DNA from: a virus
Strand: one strand, 5' to 3'
DNA length: 21,058 bases
IMG/VR virus record: IMGVR_UViG_3300028806_000042
Location: 1-21,058 of that record
In this document: positions 6,054 to 15,210 of the stretch, one piece after another
Position numbering within the stretch: position 1 is the stretch's first letter
How the letters are laid out: the number at the start of each line of letters is the position of its first letter
Notes under the pieces: model-generated
Seen by the model: only the letters and a program-made list of their open reading frames with translations
What the model was told of the DNA's origin: nothing
The model's database searches: none
Program-made: the position numbers and the translations under genes

Positions 6054-8327
6054 ATGGCATTTACTAATGCAAACTGGACGTGCGTATCTGCTTCTTTAAG
6101 CCAAGGACAGCAGATTGTCACACCATTTGAAGGGTCATCCACCATACTGAATGCACCTAATATATTTATGTATGGCAGTCCTAATGATATAGTTTCTGTT
6201 ATCCATACTGCTAATTACTTTCTGACTAAATATGCTTCTTTAAATGTTGGTGATTGGATAATGGGATATGGAACTGATGGTAGTTTCATTTTTCAAGTCA
6301 CCTCTTCATCACCTACTTCAGTTACCGTGATAAACGTACTTGGCACTGAACCTTTAACAATCGTAGTGCCGACAAATAATACGATTCTCGTTACACAACC
6401 TAGCCCAGATGTTTTCAGTGTCGCTAGTAACTATCAAGCGGGTACTGGAATAACGATCACGGGAAATGTCATTGCTGCAACGGGTGGTGGTGGTTCAACC
6501 ATTGTTGAAGCAACCGATGACACCATTACGGTGACAAATCCAAGTACAGGTGTGTATTCCATCGCAGCCACTCCTTACACTGCTGGCTCTGGAATTACTA
6601 TTGCAGATTTTGTTATCACTGCAACTGGGGGTGGCGGGGGATTTGTTGGTTATCCTAGCTACCCAATTAATTTAGATGATGAACCGACAGGCACTTTTAC
6701 CATACATAATAATTTGCCTGCGGAGATAACATTTACAACGACCGGAATCGGAGCCACTATTGTTGCACCTCCAGATTACACGATGGAAACACAACAAACT
6801 TATTTACCCGTGACAATTACTAATAGTTTGAGTTCGACAGTACCGTTTGGCCTGGGAGTTAATCTAGTATATCCAGGTCAATCGTATAATTTATATCCCA
6901 CTAATTATACGAGTTCCGACGGTGGTGTTATAGCTATTGGTTATCCAATTTCTAGACCATCAAGAGTAAATGGTGGTTCTATTGTGGTCACATTAAATGA
7001 TAATAATTCTATTATTTATGCGTCAAATAATGGCGGTAATGCAAGTATAATTTTACCAGATACCAGTAATTTACCTGAAAATTTCACGACATATATAGTG
7101 ATTCAGGGAATTGTAGGCAGTACTTTTAGCTATACATTTATGCCGAATGGATCTGATACAGTCGCAGGAACAAATGGTTTAGGTGATACTTTCAATTTTG
7201 CTGCGGGCATTTATTTTCTTGAGTTAGTTTATGCAGGAGGTAGTTCCTTATCAACATGGGTATATAATTTTAATCCAGCAAACGAACCAACGATACATAG
7301 TTTTTTTGGGAATCCAAATGGAAATGTTGCAGGACTTGTCAACGATCTATCCGTGAATGTGGCGGGACAAACTCTTTATTTATGCATCTTAGCAGGAGAC
7401 GCTGCAAGCGCTCAGTGGGTTTTGGTTGGAGGTTATCAAGCAGGCAGTGGAATTAGTATATCTAATAGTACTATATCAGCGACTGGCGGCAGTATCCCAA
7501 GTTTTACAGGTGTGGCTTATAACACTGCCGGAACACTCACCGCAGCAACACCGTCTCAAGTAACAACGGCGGCGTTGTTAAATCCCAATCTAGTAAACAT
7601 TTTTCAAGCTAGTGGCGATATTAATTTAGATGATACGTCTGGACAAACCTTATTGATTGGTTCAGGTTCTACTGGCACAAACTTATATATGCCTGATCCA
7701 ACATCAACTAATCCGTGGGCGGAAGGCCGTCCATATTTAGTGATGATGGCTAAAACGGCGCCTAGTTTCATTTTTGAACAAATGAATGTCAGAAATTTTG
7801 GTGGTGTTCAAATCGTTGACATTTTTGGCTTACCGATTACAATGACACCCTGCGACAATTGGATATTTTGGTTTAATGGCACTGCCGGAGTGGGTTATTT
7901 ACTTTCGAATAATGCTACAGAAACTCAATCTTACATGGCACTTGGACAGTGGTTTTCAACGACAGGCGCGACTATTCCGACTATTCAGCAAACCTTTTCT
8001 TCGACTGTTGTTTATGGGCCAGCGGGAATGCTTTACGTTAATTATGTGATACCTGCATTTTATGCATCATTACTTGCTCCTTCTTCTTTTGTCTTCCAGA
8101 CAACGTCGCAAACTAATTTTCCTGTTACTGCATTTCCAGGCAGCACCAGTCAAGGAATACCTGTAATTAATAGCAGTATTAATGGGGTAGGGCTTGTTAC
8201 AGTTGATAGATTGGCTGTAGGAGGGCAAGTTCTTGTGAATGGCAATACGGGCGGAGGAGACTTTGGTACAGGAAATGTGGTTATCGGGCCGATATCAATT
8301 ATGGCACCGATAACACTACCGTTTTAA
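6054..8327 (+). CDS. Large beta-rich structural protein, probable head fibre or accessory tail protein
   Basis: This 757-residue protein is rich in Gly, Thr, Ser, Asn and Val, as in fibrous beta-structured virion proteins. Residues 1 to about 93 (MAFTNANW, then a GDWIMGYGTDGS block) form a domain that recurs at the start of the next gene, so the two share a paralogous anchor. A motif Y-x-A-G-[TS]-G-I-x-I, ending in A-T-G-G-G or similar, occurs three times, at about 127-147, 175-195 and 461-480. Such motifs are typical of trimeric fibre shafts. The C-terminal part (about 640-757) has no recognised domain. It lies between the coat protein and tail tubular protein A, so it could be a head fibre, capsid decoration or accessory tail protein. 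A GAGGG ribosome site precedes the ATG. The structural role is well supported; the exact location on the virion is not. Confidence 0.8.
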   Translation: MAFTNANWTCVSASLSQGQQIVTPFEGSSTILNAPNIFMYGSPNDIVSVIHTANYFLTKYASLNVGDWIMGYGTDGSFIFQVTSSSPTSVTVINVLGTEPLTIVVPTNNTILVTQPSPDVFSVASNYQAGTGITITGNVIAATGGGGSTIVEATDDTITVTNPSTGVYSIAATPYTAGSGITIADFVITATGGGGGFVGYPSYPINLDDEPTGTFTIHNNLPAEITFTTTGIGATIVAPPDYTMETQQTYLPVTITNSLSSTVPFGLGVNLVYPGQSYNLYPTNYTSSDGGVIAIGYPISRPSRVNGGSIVVTLNDNNSIIYASNNGGNASIILPDTSNLPENFTTYIVIQGIVGSTFSYTFMPNGSDTVAGTNGLGDTFNFAAGIYFLELVYAGGSSLSTWVYNFNPANEPTIHSFFGNPNGNVAGLVNDLSVNVAGQTLYLCILAGDAASAQWVLVGGYQAGSGISISNSTISATGGSIPSFTGVAYNTAGTLTAATPSQVTTAALLNPNLVNIFQASGDINLDDTSGQTLLIGSGSTGTNLYMPDPTSTNPWAEGRPYLVMMAKTAPSFIFEQMNVRNFGGVQIVDIFGLPITMTPCDNWIFWFNGTAGVGYLLSNNATETQSYMALGQWFSTTGATIPTIQQTFSSTVVYGPAGMLYVNYVIPAFYASLLAPSSFVFQTTSQTNFPVTAFPGSTSQGIPVINSSINGVGLVTVDRLAVGGQVLVNGNTGGGDFGTGNVVIGPISIMAPITLPF

Positions 8328-8352
8328 TTTTAATTTTATAGGAGTTTTAAAC

Positions 8353-9234
8353 ATGGCTTTTACATTAAACAACTGGGCGTGTATCTCTTCATCAATGAAT
8401 GAAGGTCAAATCACAGTAACGCCTTTTGGCGGTTCACCGACAGTAGAGAACGCACCAAACGTTTTTACCTATGGCAGCCCTGGGGATACGATTGGTACAG
8501 TATCCGCAGCAAACTATTTCCTAAGTATGTACGCTAGTTTAAGTGTAGGAGATTGGATTCTCGCCTCAGGTTCAGATGCAAGTAATATCCTGCTAGTCAC
8601 TGCTGTTTCTCCAACCTCTGTTACTGTAGGAAGTTTTGGGGCTTCTGGAACGGTGGGTACTGCTAATATCATCAACAACGCAGTGACCTATGCGAAGATG
8701 CAGCAAGCATCCGTTGGAGATGTTTTATTGGGCAATCCAACAGGCGGTGTTGCTAATTACCAAGAAGTAACACTTGGCACTGGGTTAGCGTTTGTGGGAA
8801 GTGCATTAACATTAGCGAGCAATGTGATTAATTATGCTGAAGTTTCGCTATCAGCAGCACAATTCAATGGTATGTATGCAGCACCAGTACTATTAGTTGC
8901 AGCCGCAGGCGCTAATCAGCTTCTTGTTGTAGATAAGTTAGTCCTAGAAATGACCTATGGAACTGTTGCTTATGCTGCGGGTGGTTTTGTTGCTGCACAA
9001 TATAGTCCAACAATAAATGGAGCTGGGCTTGCGGCAACAAATACAGAAACTTCAGTAGATTTCTTTACTACTGCAAGTACATCGTTTGTATTTAATGGAG
9101 CAATAGGGCCATTGCCATTCGCTAACACAGTAAATGAAGGTATATATCTATCTAATGTGACAGGAGCATTTACGACTGGTGATAGCACTTTTACAGCTAA
9201 AGTTTGGTACAAAATAATTCCAAGTAATGCTTAA
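8353..9234 (+). CDS. Structural protein with duplicated N-terminal domain (head decoration/fibre type)
   Basis: This 293-residue protein starts with a domain (residues 1 to about 95) clearly related to that of the preceding gene. Shared blocks include MAFT, N-W-x-C, A-P-N-x-F, Y-G-S-P, A-N-Y-F-L, Y-A-S-L, V-G-D-W-I and S-P-T-S-V-T-V. It is followed by a linker common in phage fibres (A-V-T-Y-A-K-M-Q-Q, then LLGNPTG and LGTGLAF; about 110-152). A C-terminal beta domain (about 160-293) begins L-S-A-A-Q-F-N-G-M-Y-A-A-P-V, a form often seen in phage surface proteins. The pair probably arose by tandem duplication of the anchor, with different outer parts. It likely decorates the capsid or tail. 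AGGAG precedes the start. No catalytic motif is seen. Confidence 0.8.
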   Translation: MAFTLNNWACISSSMNEGQITVTPFGGSPTVENAPNVFTYGSPGDTIGTVSAANYFLSMYASLSVGDWILASGSDASNILLVTAVSPTSVTVGSFGASGTVGTANIINNAVTYAKMQQASVGDVLLGNPTGGVANYQEVTLGTGLAFVGSALTLASNVINYAEVSLSAAQFNGMYAAPVLLVAAAGANQLLVVDKLVLEMTYGTVAYAAGGFVAAQYSPTINGAGLAATNTETSVDFFTTASTSFVFNGAIGPLPFANTVNEGIYLSNVTGAFTTGDSTFTAKVWYKIIPSNA

Positions 9235-9257
9235 TGGTGAATTAGAGGGTTAATGGA

Positions 9258-9863
9258 ATGGCTTATTCTAAGACTAGTATTATCAGCCTTGCTGTAATGC
9301 TGCTTGGCCATAAGCCAATTATTTCTTTAGATAATGCAGATGATATGGTGATATCTGCTGAACAAGCATTCGATATTCTATTGCCTAGTGTATTAGGAAC
9401 TGGAAACTGGCGCTTCTCGATTCAGATTCAGCAACTCACTCTATCAACTGAAGTGCCACCCCCACAGACTAACTTTCAGCAAATTTATTTATTGCCCGCA
9501 GGTTATCTTAAAAACATACGCATTATTCCACAAAACTATGTATACGAAATCTACAGTAACAATCAAATCTGGTGTAACTGGGGAACGCAATCACCGATAT
9601 ACATGGAATATGCTTATTTACCTGATATATCGCAATTGCCAGCGACTTTTGTAAATTATTTTATTTATGAGATTGCAACATTCTTATCATTGTCGAATGC
9701 TCAAAAGCCAGATTATTTCCAAGCACTTGAACAGAAGAAAAATACACAATGGGCTATTGCTGCTGCTGCGGATGCACAAAATAGACCACAGTGGGTTGAT
9801 TACAATATTCCAATGCTAACCAAGCGAAATATTACGGGAATCATTGGGCCACAGATAGGTTAG
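9258..9863 (+). CDS. Tail tubular protein A, T7 gp11-like
   Basis: At 201 residues it is close to T7 gp11 (196). It has the family pattern: an N-terminal helix with L-L-G-H-K-P-I (about residues 15-21), A-x2-A-F-D-I-L-L-P-S-V-L-G, G-N-W-R-F-S (about 49-54), the Y-L-L-P-A-G-Y-L strand, and a C-terminal helix ending in Q-W-V-D-Y. It forms the ring between portal and nozzle in T7-like tails, the gatekeeper that keeps DNA in. It precedes the tail tubular protein B gene by ten bases, the same order as T7 genes 11 and 12. A GAGGG ribosome site supports the ATG at 9258 over an out-of-frame ATG five bases earlier. Confidence 0.93.
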   Translation: MAYSKTSIISLAVMLLGHKPIISLDNADDMVISAEQAFDILLPSVLGTGNWRFSIQIQQLTLSTEVPPPQTNFQQIYLLPAGYLKNIRIIPQNYVYEIYSNNQIWCNWGTQSPIYMEYAYLPDISQLPATFVNYFIYEIATFLSLSNAQKPDYFQALEQKKNTQWAIAAAADAQNRPQWVDYNIPMLTKRNITGIIGPQIG

Positions 9864-9873
9864 GGATTATGAA

Positions 9874-12432
9874 ATGCCATATACATTATGGTCACAGGAT
9901 ATTTTCTCTAAAGGTGAACTCAGCCCTCTTATGTATGGGCGTGTCACCGTCAATGAATATAACAACGGCTTAAAGACCGCACAGAATGTTTTGACCTATC
10001 CAACGGGTGCTGCCGGAAAACGCTTCGGTACCCTTTACCAATCGACTTTAACTGGTTTTACACTCTTCAATCAAATTTACTTCAACACTTTCCAATATCT
10101 CAATGAATGCGTTTACCAATTACTTTTTACACCACTAAATATTTATATCTACCTTGAAGGGTTATTAGTTGCCACTACTTCAACCTCATTAACACCTTTA
10201 AACGTGTTTAATATGTCAACGACAGTTTTAGGCCCAATATTTAGAACGGCTGGTGTAGGTTTCGTACCAACAGATTTAACTCGTGGGCCGAATGCGGCAG
10301 TTGATATCACCGCTTTTACGACTAACACATTTTCAACGACCATAGCGACTTTTACTGCTGGTGTTGTGATGCCAGTCAAATTTGCTGTTACGGGTGGCAC
10401 GGTCATGCAGACGACACCACAGATAACAGTCGGTGTGACTTACTTTGTTGTTGCAAGTAGTCCTACTGAAGCAGTGTTATTTAATACCGCCGTAGAAGCC
10501 AAAGCCTACATTATTAATCCGGCAGACACTTCAAATGTGATAACTATTCAAAGCCTAGGTACTGGAACGACAACCGTAGCACCACAAAATACATGGTCAT
10601 TCGCACCCGCTAGATTTAAGAACCTACCAGCCTATGATTTCAATGGTGCGGTAGTTTCTTATGATGACCAAACGTTTACCCCAGGTGCAACTACAGGTGC
10701 TAATGTAACTATAACTGTATCACCAGGATATTCTCTATTAGACGCTTCTTATGTAGGAGGTGCATTCAGGGGTGGAGGTGGCACTTCACGTATAATATCT
10801 GTAGCTAGCACAACATCATTTAATGTATCTATTCAAGAACCTTTTGATGCGATTACTGCAATTCAAGGCAGTCTTGCGCTTTTACAAGAACCTGCATGGA
10901 GTGATAAACGTGGATGGCCGCAAGTGGCTTCTAGTTATCAGAATCGAGCTTTATTTGCTAATACCACAAGTTTGCCTAATGGCTTCTGGGGGAGTGCCAT
11001 TAATGATTATACTGACTTTGGTGATTTAACGACTGATGATGATGATGCTATTTCGTGGTATCCCACATCGGCAAACATGAACTTCATTCGATTCATCGTT
11101 CCCTATCGCAGTGTTACGGTACATAGCAACACAGGTATTTATTCAAGCCCTTTATCTGATATTGCAGCGATTACCCCATCAAACTTTACTTTGCAATTAC
11201 AAGATTCAACCCCTGCCGATGTCTTGCAACCACAAGCTGTAGACAATCAAATCTTAGTACTATCAGGTAATGACGCTCATCAAATGCTCTGGGATGGTAT
11301 AAACAATGCATATACCTCTAACATTGTTTCAGTCATTAACGAACAAACAATTCGTAACCCAGTCGATGAAACAGCGTTTGCAGACTTACACCGTGCTGGC
11401 AGTCGATTCGTTTTTATCATTAACGCCGATGGCTCAATGGCTATTTTTCAAACTCTTTTGACGCAAGGGGTATCAGGCTTTGTTCCGGCTATCATGGAAC
11501 AATCTTATGGACATGCAGCATTCTTACAAACTGGCAGTAGTTCAGATGGCAGATGCTGGTTTGTCGTTCAAAGAGAAATTGCGACTGCTGGATTTTCTGT
11601 TGCATTAACTGGTATTACGTCACCTTATGTTCTACAAGCTACAAGTAGTAACTTTCCAACAGATTCGCCTACATTAGTAAAATTCTCAACTACAGGTACT
11701 CTAGCAACTACTATTCCACAAATTAATACAACTAACTATTATTGGGCAGTTGGTGTAGATGCTAATGATCTCATGGTTTATCTGACTCAAGAGGATGCTA
11801 TTAACAATATAAATCCTATTCAATGGATTAGCATAGGTACAGACAATCTCATTGCAGCATGGACTTTGTCAACCATATTCACATTAGAAGAGTTGACAAA
11901 AGAGGTGTTCCTAGACTGCGCCGTGCAATACGTTGGAACGCCAACATCGACTATTACAACTGGCGTTCTATTCAATGGGCAAGATATTAAGATGGTCGGT
12001 GATGGTTATGGGTTTGATTCATCCGCAGAAGACAATGTAAGTAATGTTGTCAATTTTGTGGCTCACGGTCAACCCGTTCAAGTGTCTCAAGCTTTCATAG
12101 GGTTTCCGATTAACACCATTATGCAACCTATGCCTCTTAACATTTCTAGTGGCCCATCGTCCAAAGAGACAACCCTGACTAAACCTAAGCGTGTAGAATG
12201 GGTAAGATTTATGTTCAACAATACCATTGGTGGTACAATTAATGGTGTGCCAATCGCTTTGGAACCGTTTGATATGGCCATGATTGGCGAACCTCCATTT
12301 CCTGCTAGAGGTATATTTGAAATGAGTATAATGAAAGGGTGGGATGACTTTAATAACCCAACCTTTACGATTGAACATAATGATCCATTCGATATTCAGT
12401 TGCTAGGCGTTTTCTATTCGGTTGTGACTTAA
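9874..12432 (+). CDS. Tail tubular protein B (nozzle), T7 gp12-like, with inserted beta domains
   Basis: At 852 residues it is slightly longer than T7 gp12 (794). The N-terminus shows the family signature F-S-K-G-E-L-S-P-L-M-Y-G-R (residues 11-23), then N-V-L-T-Y-P-T-G and K-R-F-G-T (49-53). The central propeller-like part includes W-x2-R-G-W-P-Q-V and Q-N-R-A-L-F. Two stretches resemble each other and a small beta domain common in phage tail proteins: about 165-235 (VKFAVTGG, PQI, TYFVVAS) and about 596-655 (VKFSTTGT, PQI, YYWAVG). The second lies between VVQREI and EEVFLD-like nozzle sequence (FTLEELTKEVFLD), so it looks like an insertion. Six copies form the tail nozzle that carries DNA and binds fibres. 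An AGGGATT ribosome site precedes the ATG. Confidence 0.93.
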   Translation: MPYTLWSQDIFSKGELSPLMYGRVTVNEYNNGLKTAQNVLTYPTGAAGKRFGTLYQSTLTGFTLFNQIYFNTFQYLNECVYQLLFTPLNIYIYLEGLLVATTSTSLTPLNVFNMSTTVLGPIFRTAGVGFVPTDLTRGPNAAVDITAFTTNTFSTTIATFTAGVVMPVKFAVTGGTVMQTTPQITVGVTYFVVASSPTEAVLFNTAVEAKAYIINPADTSNVITIQSLGTGTTTVAPQNTWSFAPARFKNLPAYDFNGAVVSYDDQTFTPGATTGANVTITVSPGYSLLDASYVGGAFRGGGGTSRIISVASTTSFNVSIQEPFDAITAIQGSLALLQEPAWSDKRGWPQVASSYQNRALFANTTSLPNGFWGSAINDYTDFGDLTTDDDDAISWYPTSANMNFIRFIVPYRSVTVHSNTGIYSSPLSDIAAITPSNFTLQLQDSTPADVLQPQAVDNQILVLSGNDAHQMLWDGINNAYTSNIVSVINEQTIRNPVDETAFADLHRAGSRFVFIINADGSMAIFQTLLTQGVSGFVPAIMEQSYGHAAFLQTGSSSDGRCWFVVQREIATAGFSVALTGITSPYVLQATSSNFPTDSPTLVKFSTTGTLATTIPQINTTNYYWAVGVDANDLMVYLTQEDAINNINPIQWISIGTDNLIAAWTLSTIFTLEELTKEVFLDCAVQYVGTPTSTITTGVLFNGQDIKMVGDGYGFDSSAEDNVSNVVNFVAHGQPVQVSQAFIGFPINTIMQPMPLNISSGPSSKETTLTKPKRVEWVRFMFNNTIGGTINGVPIALEPFDMAMIGEPPFPARGIFEMSIMKGWDDFNNPTFTIEHNDPFDIQLLGVFYSVVT

Positions 12433-12444
12433 AAAGGGAAGATT

Positions 12445-12975
12445 ATGCCGTTTTACATATTACTAGCTATGCAAGCTGCCGGAATGATAACTGACTTCTT
12501 AGGAGCCAGTAATCAAGACGAAATGATGAAGTTGGGTATGAAACTTCAGCAAGCTGGTATTGATGCCAATCTCAAGCAGACACAAGCCGAATCGCAAGAA
12601 GAAAGCCTTAGAGGAATGATTGAACTACGTAAAACAATAGGCTCACAAATAGCTGTTATGGCAGCGAGAGGAACATCAACGGCGGGAGGGAGTGCTGTAA
12701 GTCTATTGAATGAATCAGTCGCTAATTACAATGCCGATGAACGTGTGAGAAGACTAAACCTACTTGGCAGAGAAAACCAAATGCGCGCCCAATCTGTAAT
12801 GTCACGATTACAATATAGTTCGGATAGTTCAAAGCTATGGCAGAGTTTTGGTCAAAGAACATTTAATAGGTTTCCATCGAGTCTGTCGGGATGGAAACAA
12901 GGTTTTGCAGATGCAAGTGAAGCTTGGGGTGATACAAAAAAATATTTTGGATATGGTTTAACTACAAAAGCATAA
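12445..12975 (+). CDS. Internal virion protein, T7 gp14-like
   Basis: This 176-residue protein (T7 gp14 is 196) has a hydrophobic N-terminal segment (about residues 4-20, FYILLAMQAAGMITDFL). It is followed by a long Gln/Glu-rich helix and the conserved block E-L-R-K-T-I-G-S-Q with A-A-R-G-T and N-A-D-E-R-V-R-R (about 60-103). In T7, the corresponding protein leaves the virion first and forms a pore in the outer membrane. The match is by pattern and by position between the nozzle and the gp15-like gene. AAGGGA before the ATG sets the start. The C-terminal 40 residues are aromatic-rich and unlike anything I recognise. Confidence 0.87.
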   Translation: MPFYILLAMQAAGMITDFLGASNQDEMMKLGMKLQQAGIDANLKQTQAESQEESLRGMIELRKTIGSQIAVMAARGTSTAGGSAVSLLNESVANYNADERVRRLNLLGRENQMRAQSVMSRLQYSSDSSKLWQSFGQRTFNRFPSSLSGWKQGFADASEAWGDTKKYFGYGLTTKA

Positions 12976-12984
12976 GGTTAATAA

Positions 12985-15210
12985 ATGGCTGACTTAGAAC
13001 AATCAAAGCATGTTTCAGAAATTCCAGCCGGACAGCCATTGCCAGGGCCGTATCAACGCAGAGTAAAACCTGAAGTAACACCTTTCCCAGATATTCAAAG
13101 AGCCATGAGTGACTATGCTTCAAACACTAATTGGATGTCATTCATCGGATCAGAAGTAGCATCCCGTGCATCCAATGCTCTTGCTGAACGGATTGGCGGT
13201 GAGCTTGGCAAAAACCCTAAAGGTAATATTGGCATACCTATTACTGACTTTGATAAAACAATGCAACAGAGTTATAACACCCAAGCTCAAGCAACGTTAG
13301 GTTTACAAGCTAATAAATTAATTAATGATTCTAATATTATAACAGCTAAAGCTAATCGTATTACCCCAGAATTGATTGATAAAACAAATCAGAGTATTGC
13401 TAATGGTTTAAAGAACATTTTAAAAAATGCGCCAGATGAAGTTAAACCGCACATGGAGTTTCAGTTTGGTAATGCCATGCTCGACCAGTCGGCTTCATTA
13501 ACTAAAAGAATGCTTAGAGAGCAAAGAGAAGACCAGAAGAATAACAATGCTTTTGCAAGCGATATGAATGCTCAACATGCTTATTCATTCGGATTAAATG
13601 GTAATGAAAAGGCAGCACTTGCGGCAATTGAAAATACACGTAAATTAAACAACGCTTCGGTTGCTGCACGATTGATTAGTCCTGAAGATGCAAAAACAAA
13701 TATTGATGCTGCAAATAAAAGTTATCTAAGCGGCAAAATGATTCGTGAATATGAAAAGGCACATGCTGAAGGAAAAGGAGAAGAATATTTAAAATCAATT
13801 GCAGATAAAAAACCTGATTACCTAAGCGATACAAATTATCTAGCAGTCACAAATAATTTAATGAATTATGTTAATCATCAACAAGCATTGCGCTCACAAG
13901 ATGAACAATTAAGGTTAACTCAATTTCAAAGTAGTGTGGCCATGAATCCAATGGCCCCCAATATAACATCACAACTTCAAGATTTAAAAAATAACGTATC
14001 TGCAAATGCTTATGAGAAAGCACAACTTCACTATATAGATGCAGTTAAAAAATATACTAGAGAACAGGGTAATGATAATGAAGCATTAGCTGCTTGGAAT
14101 GATCCTAGAGCATTCTCTCGACAACCTCAAAAAGCTATAGATAGAAGTTTTGACAAACAGGTTACAGCCTATGTAAAGCAACGTGATCAACAAGGAAACC
14201 CTATTAGTGTAGATGAAGCAGAAGTTCAGATTGCAGCATCGGCAGGTGGACGAGTTCCTGTATTTGAAAAGTCAATTGAAAATAAATTATTAAGTGGAAA
14301 TCCTGCTAACATCGTTTCAGCTACAAATCAAATTGGGATGTTAAGAAGTATGGAACAAGGCCGAGTCTTTGATCGCATACCTCAAAAAGCTAAAGCTATT
14401 GCTGCTTTATTTGAAGAACAACGTGGTTCAATGCCTGACACTGATTTAGCCCGCCAGATCACTGATAACTTATCCAATATCGATGACAAGATGCAAAAGA
14501 CTTTAGATAATTCTTGGAGTTTACTACTTTCAGCTAAAGGTGCGGGTGGTTTAGGTGCTGGTAAGTCATTAGCTAACTTTGCACTTAAAGAAGTTGGTTT
14601 AGATTCAAGGCACAATGAAAAACTGGGTGGTGCTTATTTTGGTACAATTTATGGCAATGATATTTACAACCAATTGAATTCAAACTTCATTGCAACCCGT
14701 GGTGACTATCAAGCTGCTTTGAAAATGACGCAAGATTATGTCGATCAACATTATGGCGAAACGTATGTTAATGGTTTCAAGCAAACTACCGATAGTCCGA
14801 TTGAAAGATATTTAGGATATAAAGGCGATGCCATTACACCTTATGTTCAAGAGGATTTACTCAATCAACTTTCAACTTCATTCGCTGAAGCAAAGAAAAA
14901 TTATCCAGATGATTACTGGGAAATAATACCATTAAAAACAGGTAATGAAACTTTAAAGCAAAACTTATTTAGTCAGGGTGGTGCTGAAGTATCGCGCCAT
15001 ATTCGTACGAAAGACGGTATGAAAGAATATCGTTATCCAGTAGAACTTGTAGGGAGAGCCGGAAACCAATGGGATGTAGTTCTCAAAACTCCTTATGGTC
15101 AACGCAATCTGTTTTTAGTAGCCCCCCATGTAGGTGTCACAAGTTATCAACCGAATAAAGAAGCTATTGAGAAAAGCTTTAAAGCTAACAAAGGGAAAGG
15201 GTGGTTGTAA
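12985..15210 (+). CDS. Internal virion protein, T7 gp15-like
   Basis: This 741-residue protein is almost the same size as T7 gp15 (747) and lies in the matching place. It is hydrophilic and strongly helical, rich in Gln, Asn, Ala and Lys, with no signal peptide, membrane helix or enzyme motif. In T7 the equivalent forms a ring in the ejected periplasmic channel together with gp16. The N-terminal part contains Q-R-R-V-K-P-E-V-T-P-F-P, and the C-terminus has a Gly-Lys-rich tail (NKGKGWL). It is preceded by a weak AAGG site. Its TAA shares one base with the ATG of the next gene (TAATG), so the two are coupled. The assignment rests on length, composition and order, because this family diverges fast. 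Confidence 0.85.
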   Translation: MADLEQSKHVSEIPAGQPLPGPYQRRVKPEVTPFPDIQRAMSDYASNTNWMSFIGSEVASRASNALAERIGGELGKNPKGNIGIPITDFDKTMQQSYNTQAQATLGLQANKLINDSNIITAKANRITPELIDKTNQSIANGLKNILKNAPDEVKPHMEFQFGNAMLDQSASLTKRMLREQREDQKNNNAFASDMNAQHAYSFGLNGNEKAALAAIENTRKLNNASVAARLISPEDAKTNIDAANKSYLSGKMIREYEKAHAEGKGEEYLKSIADKKPDYLSDTNYLAVTNNLMNYVNHQQALRSQDEQLRLTQFQSSVAMNPMAPNITSQLQDLKNNVSANAYEKAQLHYIDAVKKYTREQGNDNEALAAWNDPRAFSRQPQKAIDRSFDKQVTAYVKQRDQQGNPISVDEAEVQIAASAGGRVPVFEKSIENKLLSGNPANIVSATNQIGMLRSMEQGRVFDRIPQKAKAIAALFEEQRGSMPDTDLARQITDNLSNIDDKMQKTLDNSWSLLLSAKGAGGLGAGKSLANFALKEVGLDSRHNEKLGGAYFGTIYGNDIYNQLNSNFIATRGDYQAALKMTQDYVDQHYGETYVNGFKQTTDSPIERYLGYKGDAITPYVQEDLLNQLSTSFAEAKKNYPDDYWEIIPLKTGNETLKQNLFSQGGAEVSRHIRTKDGMKEYRYPVELVGRAGNQWDVVLKTPYGQRNLFLVAPHVGVTSYQPNKEAIEKSFKANKGKGWL
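15191..15200 (+). promoter_or_regulatory. Ribosome binding site that decides the 15210 start
   Basis: The purine run AAGGGAAAGG ends nine bases before the ATG at 15210 but directly abuts the in-frame GTG at 15201. The spacing therefore favours the ATG, which also makes the usual TAATG junction with the previous stop. Confidence 0.75.

Noticed and set aside
8281-8333. Inverted repeat TTATCGG/CCGATAA followed by T-rich DNA as a terminator
   Set aside because: The 7-bp stem has a 19-base loop, lies inside the coding end, and the T-rich stretch begins several bases after the stem and is broken by A residues. It is not a convincing intrinsic terminator.
12019-12378. 119-codon reverse-strand open frame inside the nozzle gene
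   Set aside because: It lies fully within a strong forward coding region, its composition is atypical for protein (many His, Arg and aromatic residues), and it has no convincing ribosome site. It is the shadow of the forward gene.
15201-15209. GTG start extending the gp16-like protein by three residues
   Set aside because: The ribosome site directly abuts this GTG, which leaves no spacer, whereas ATG 15210 has a normal nine-base spacing.
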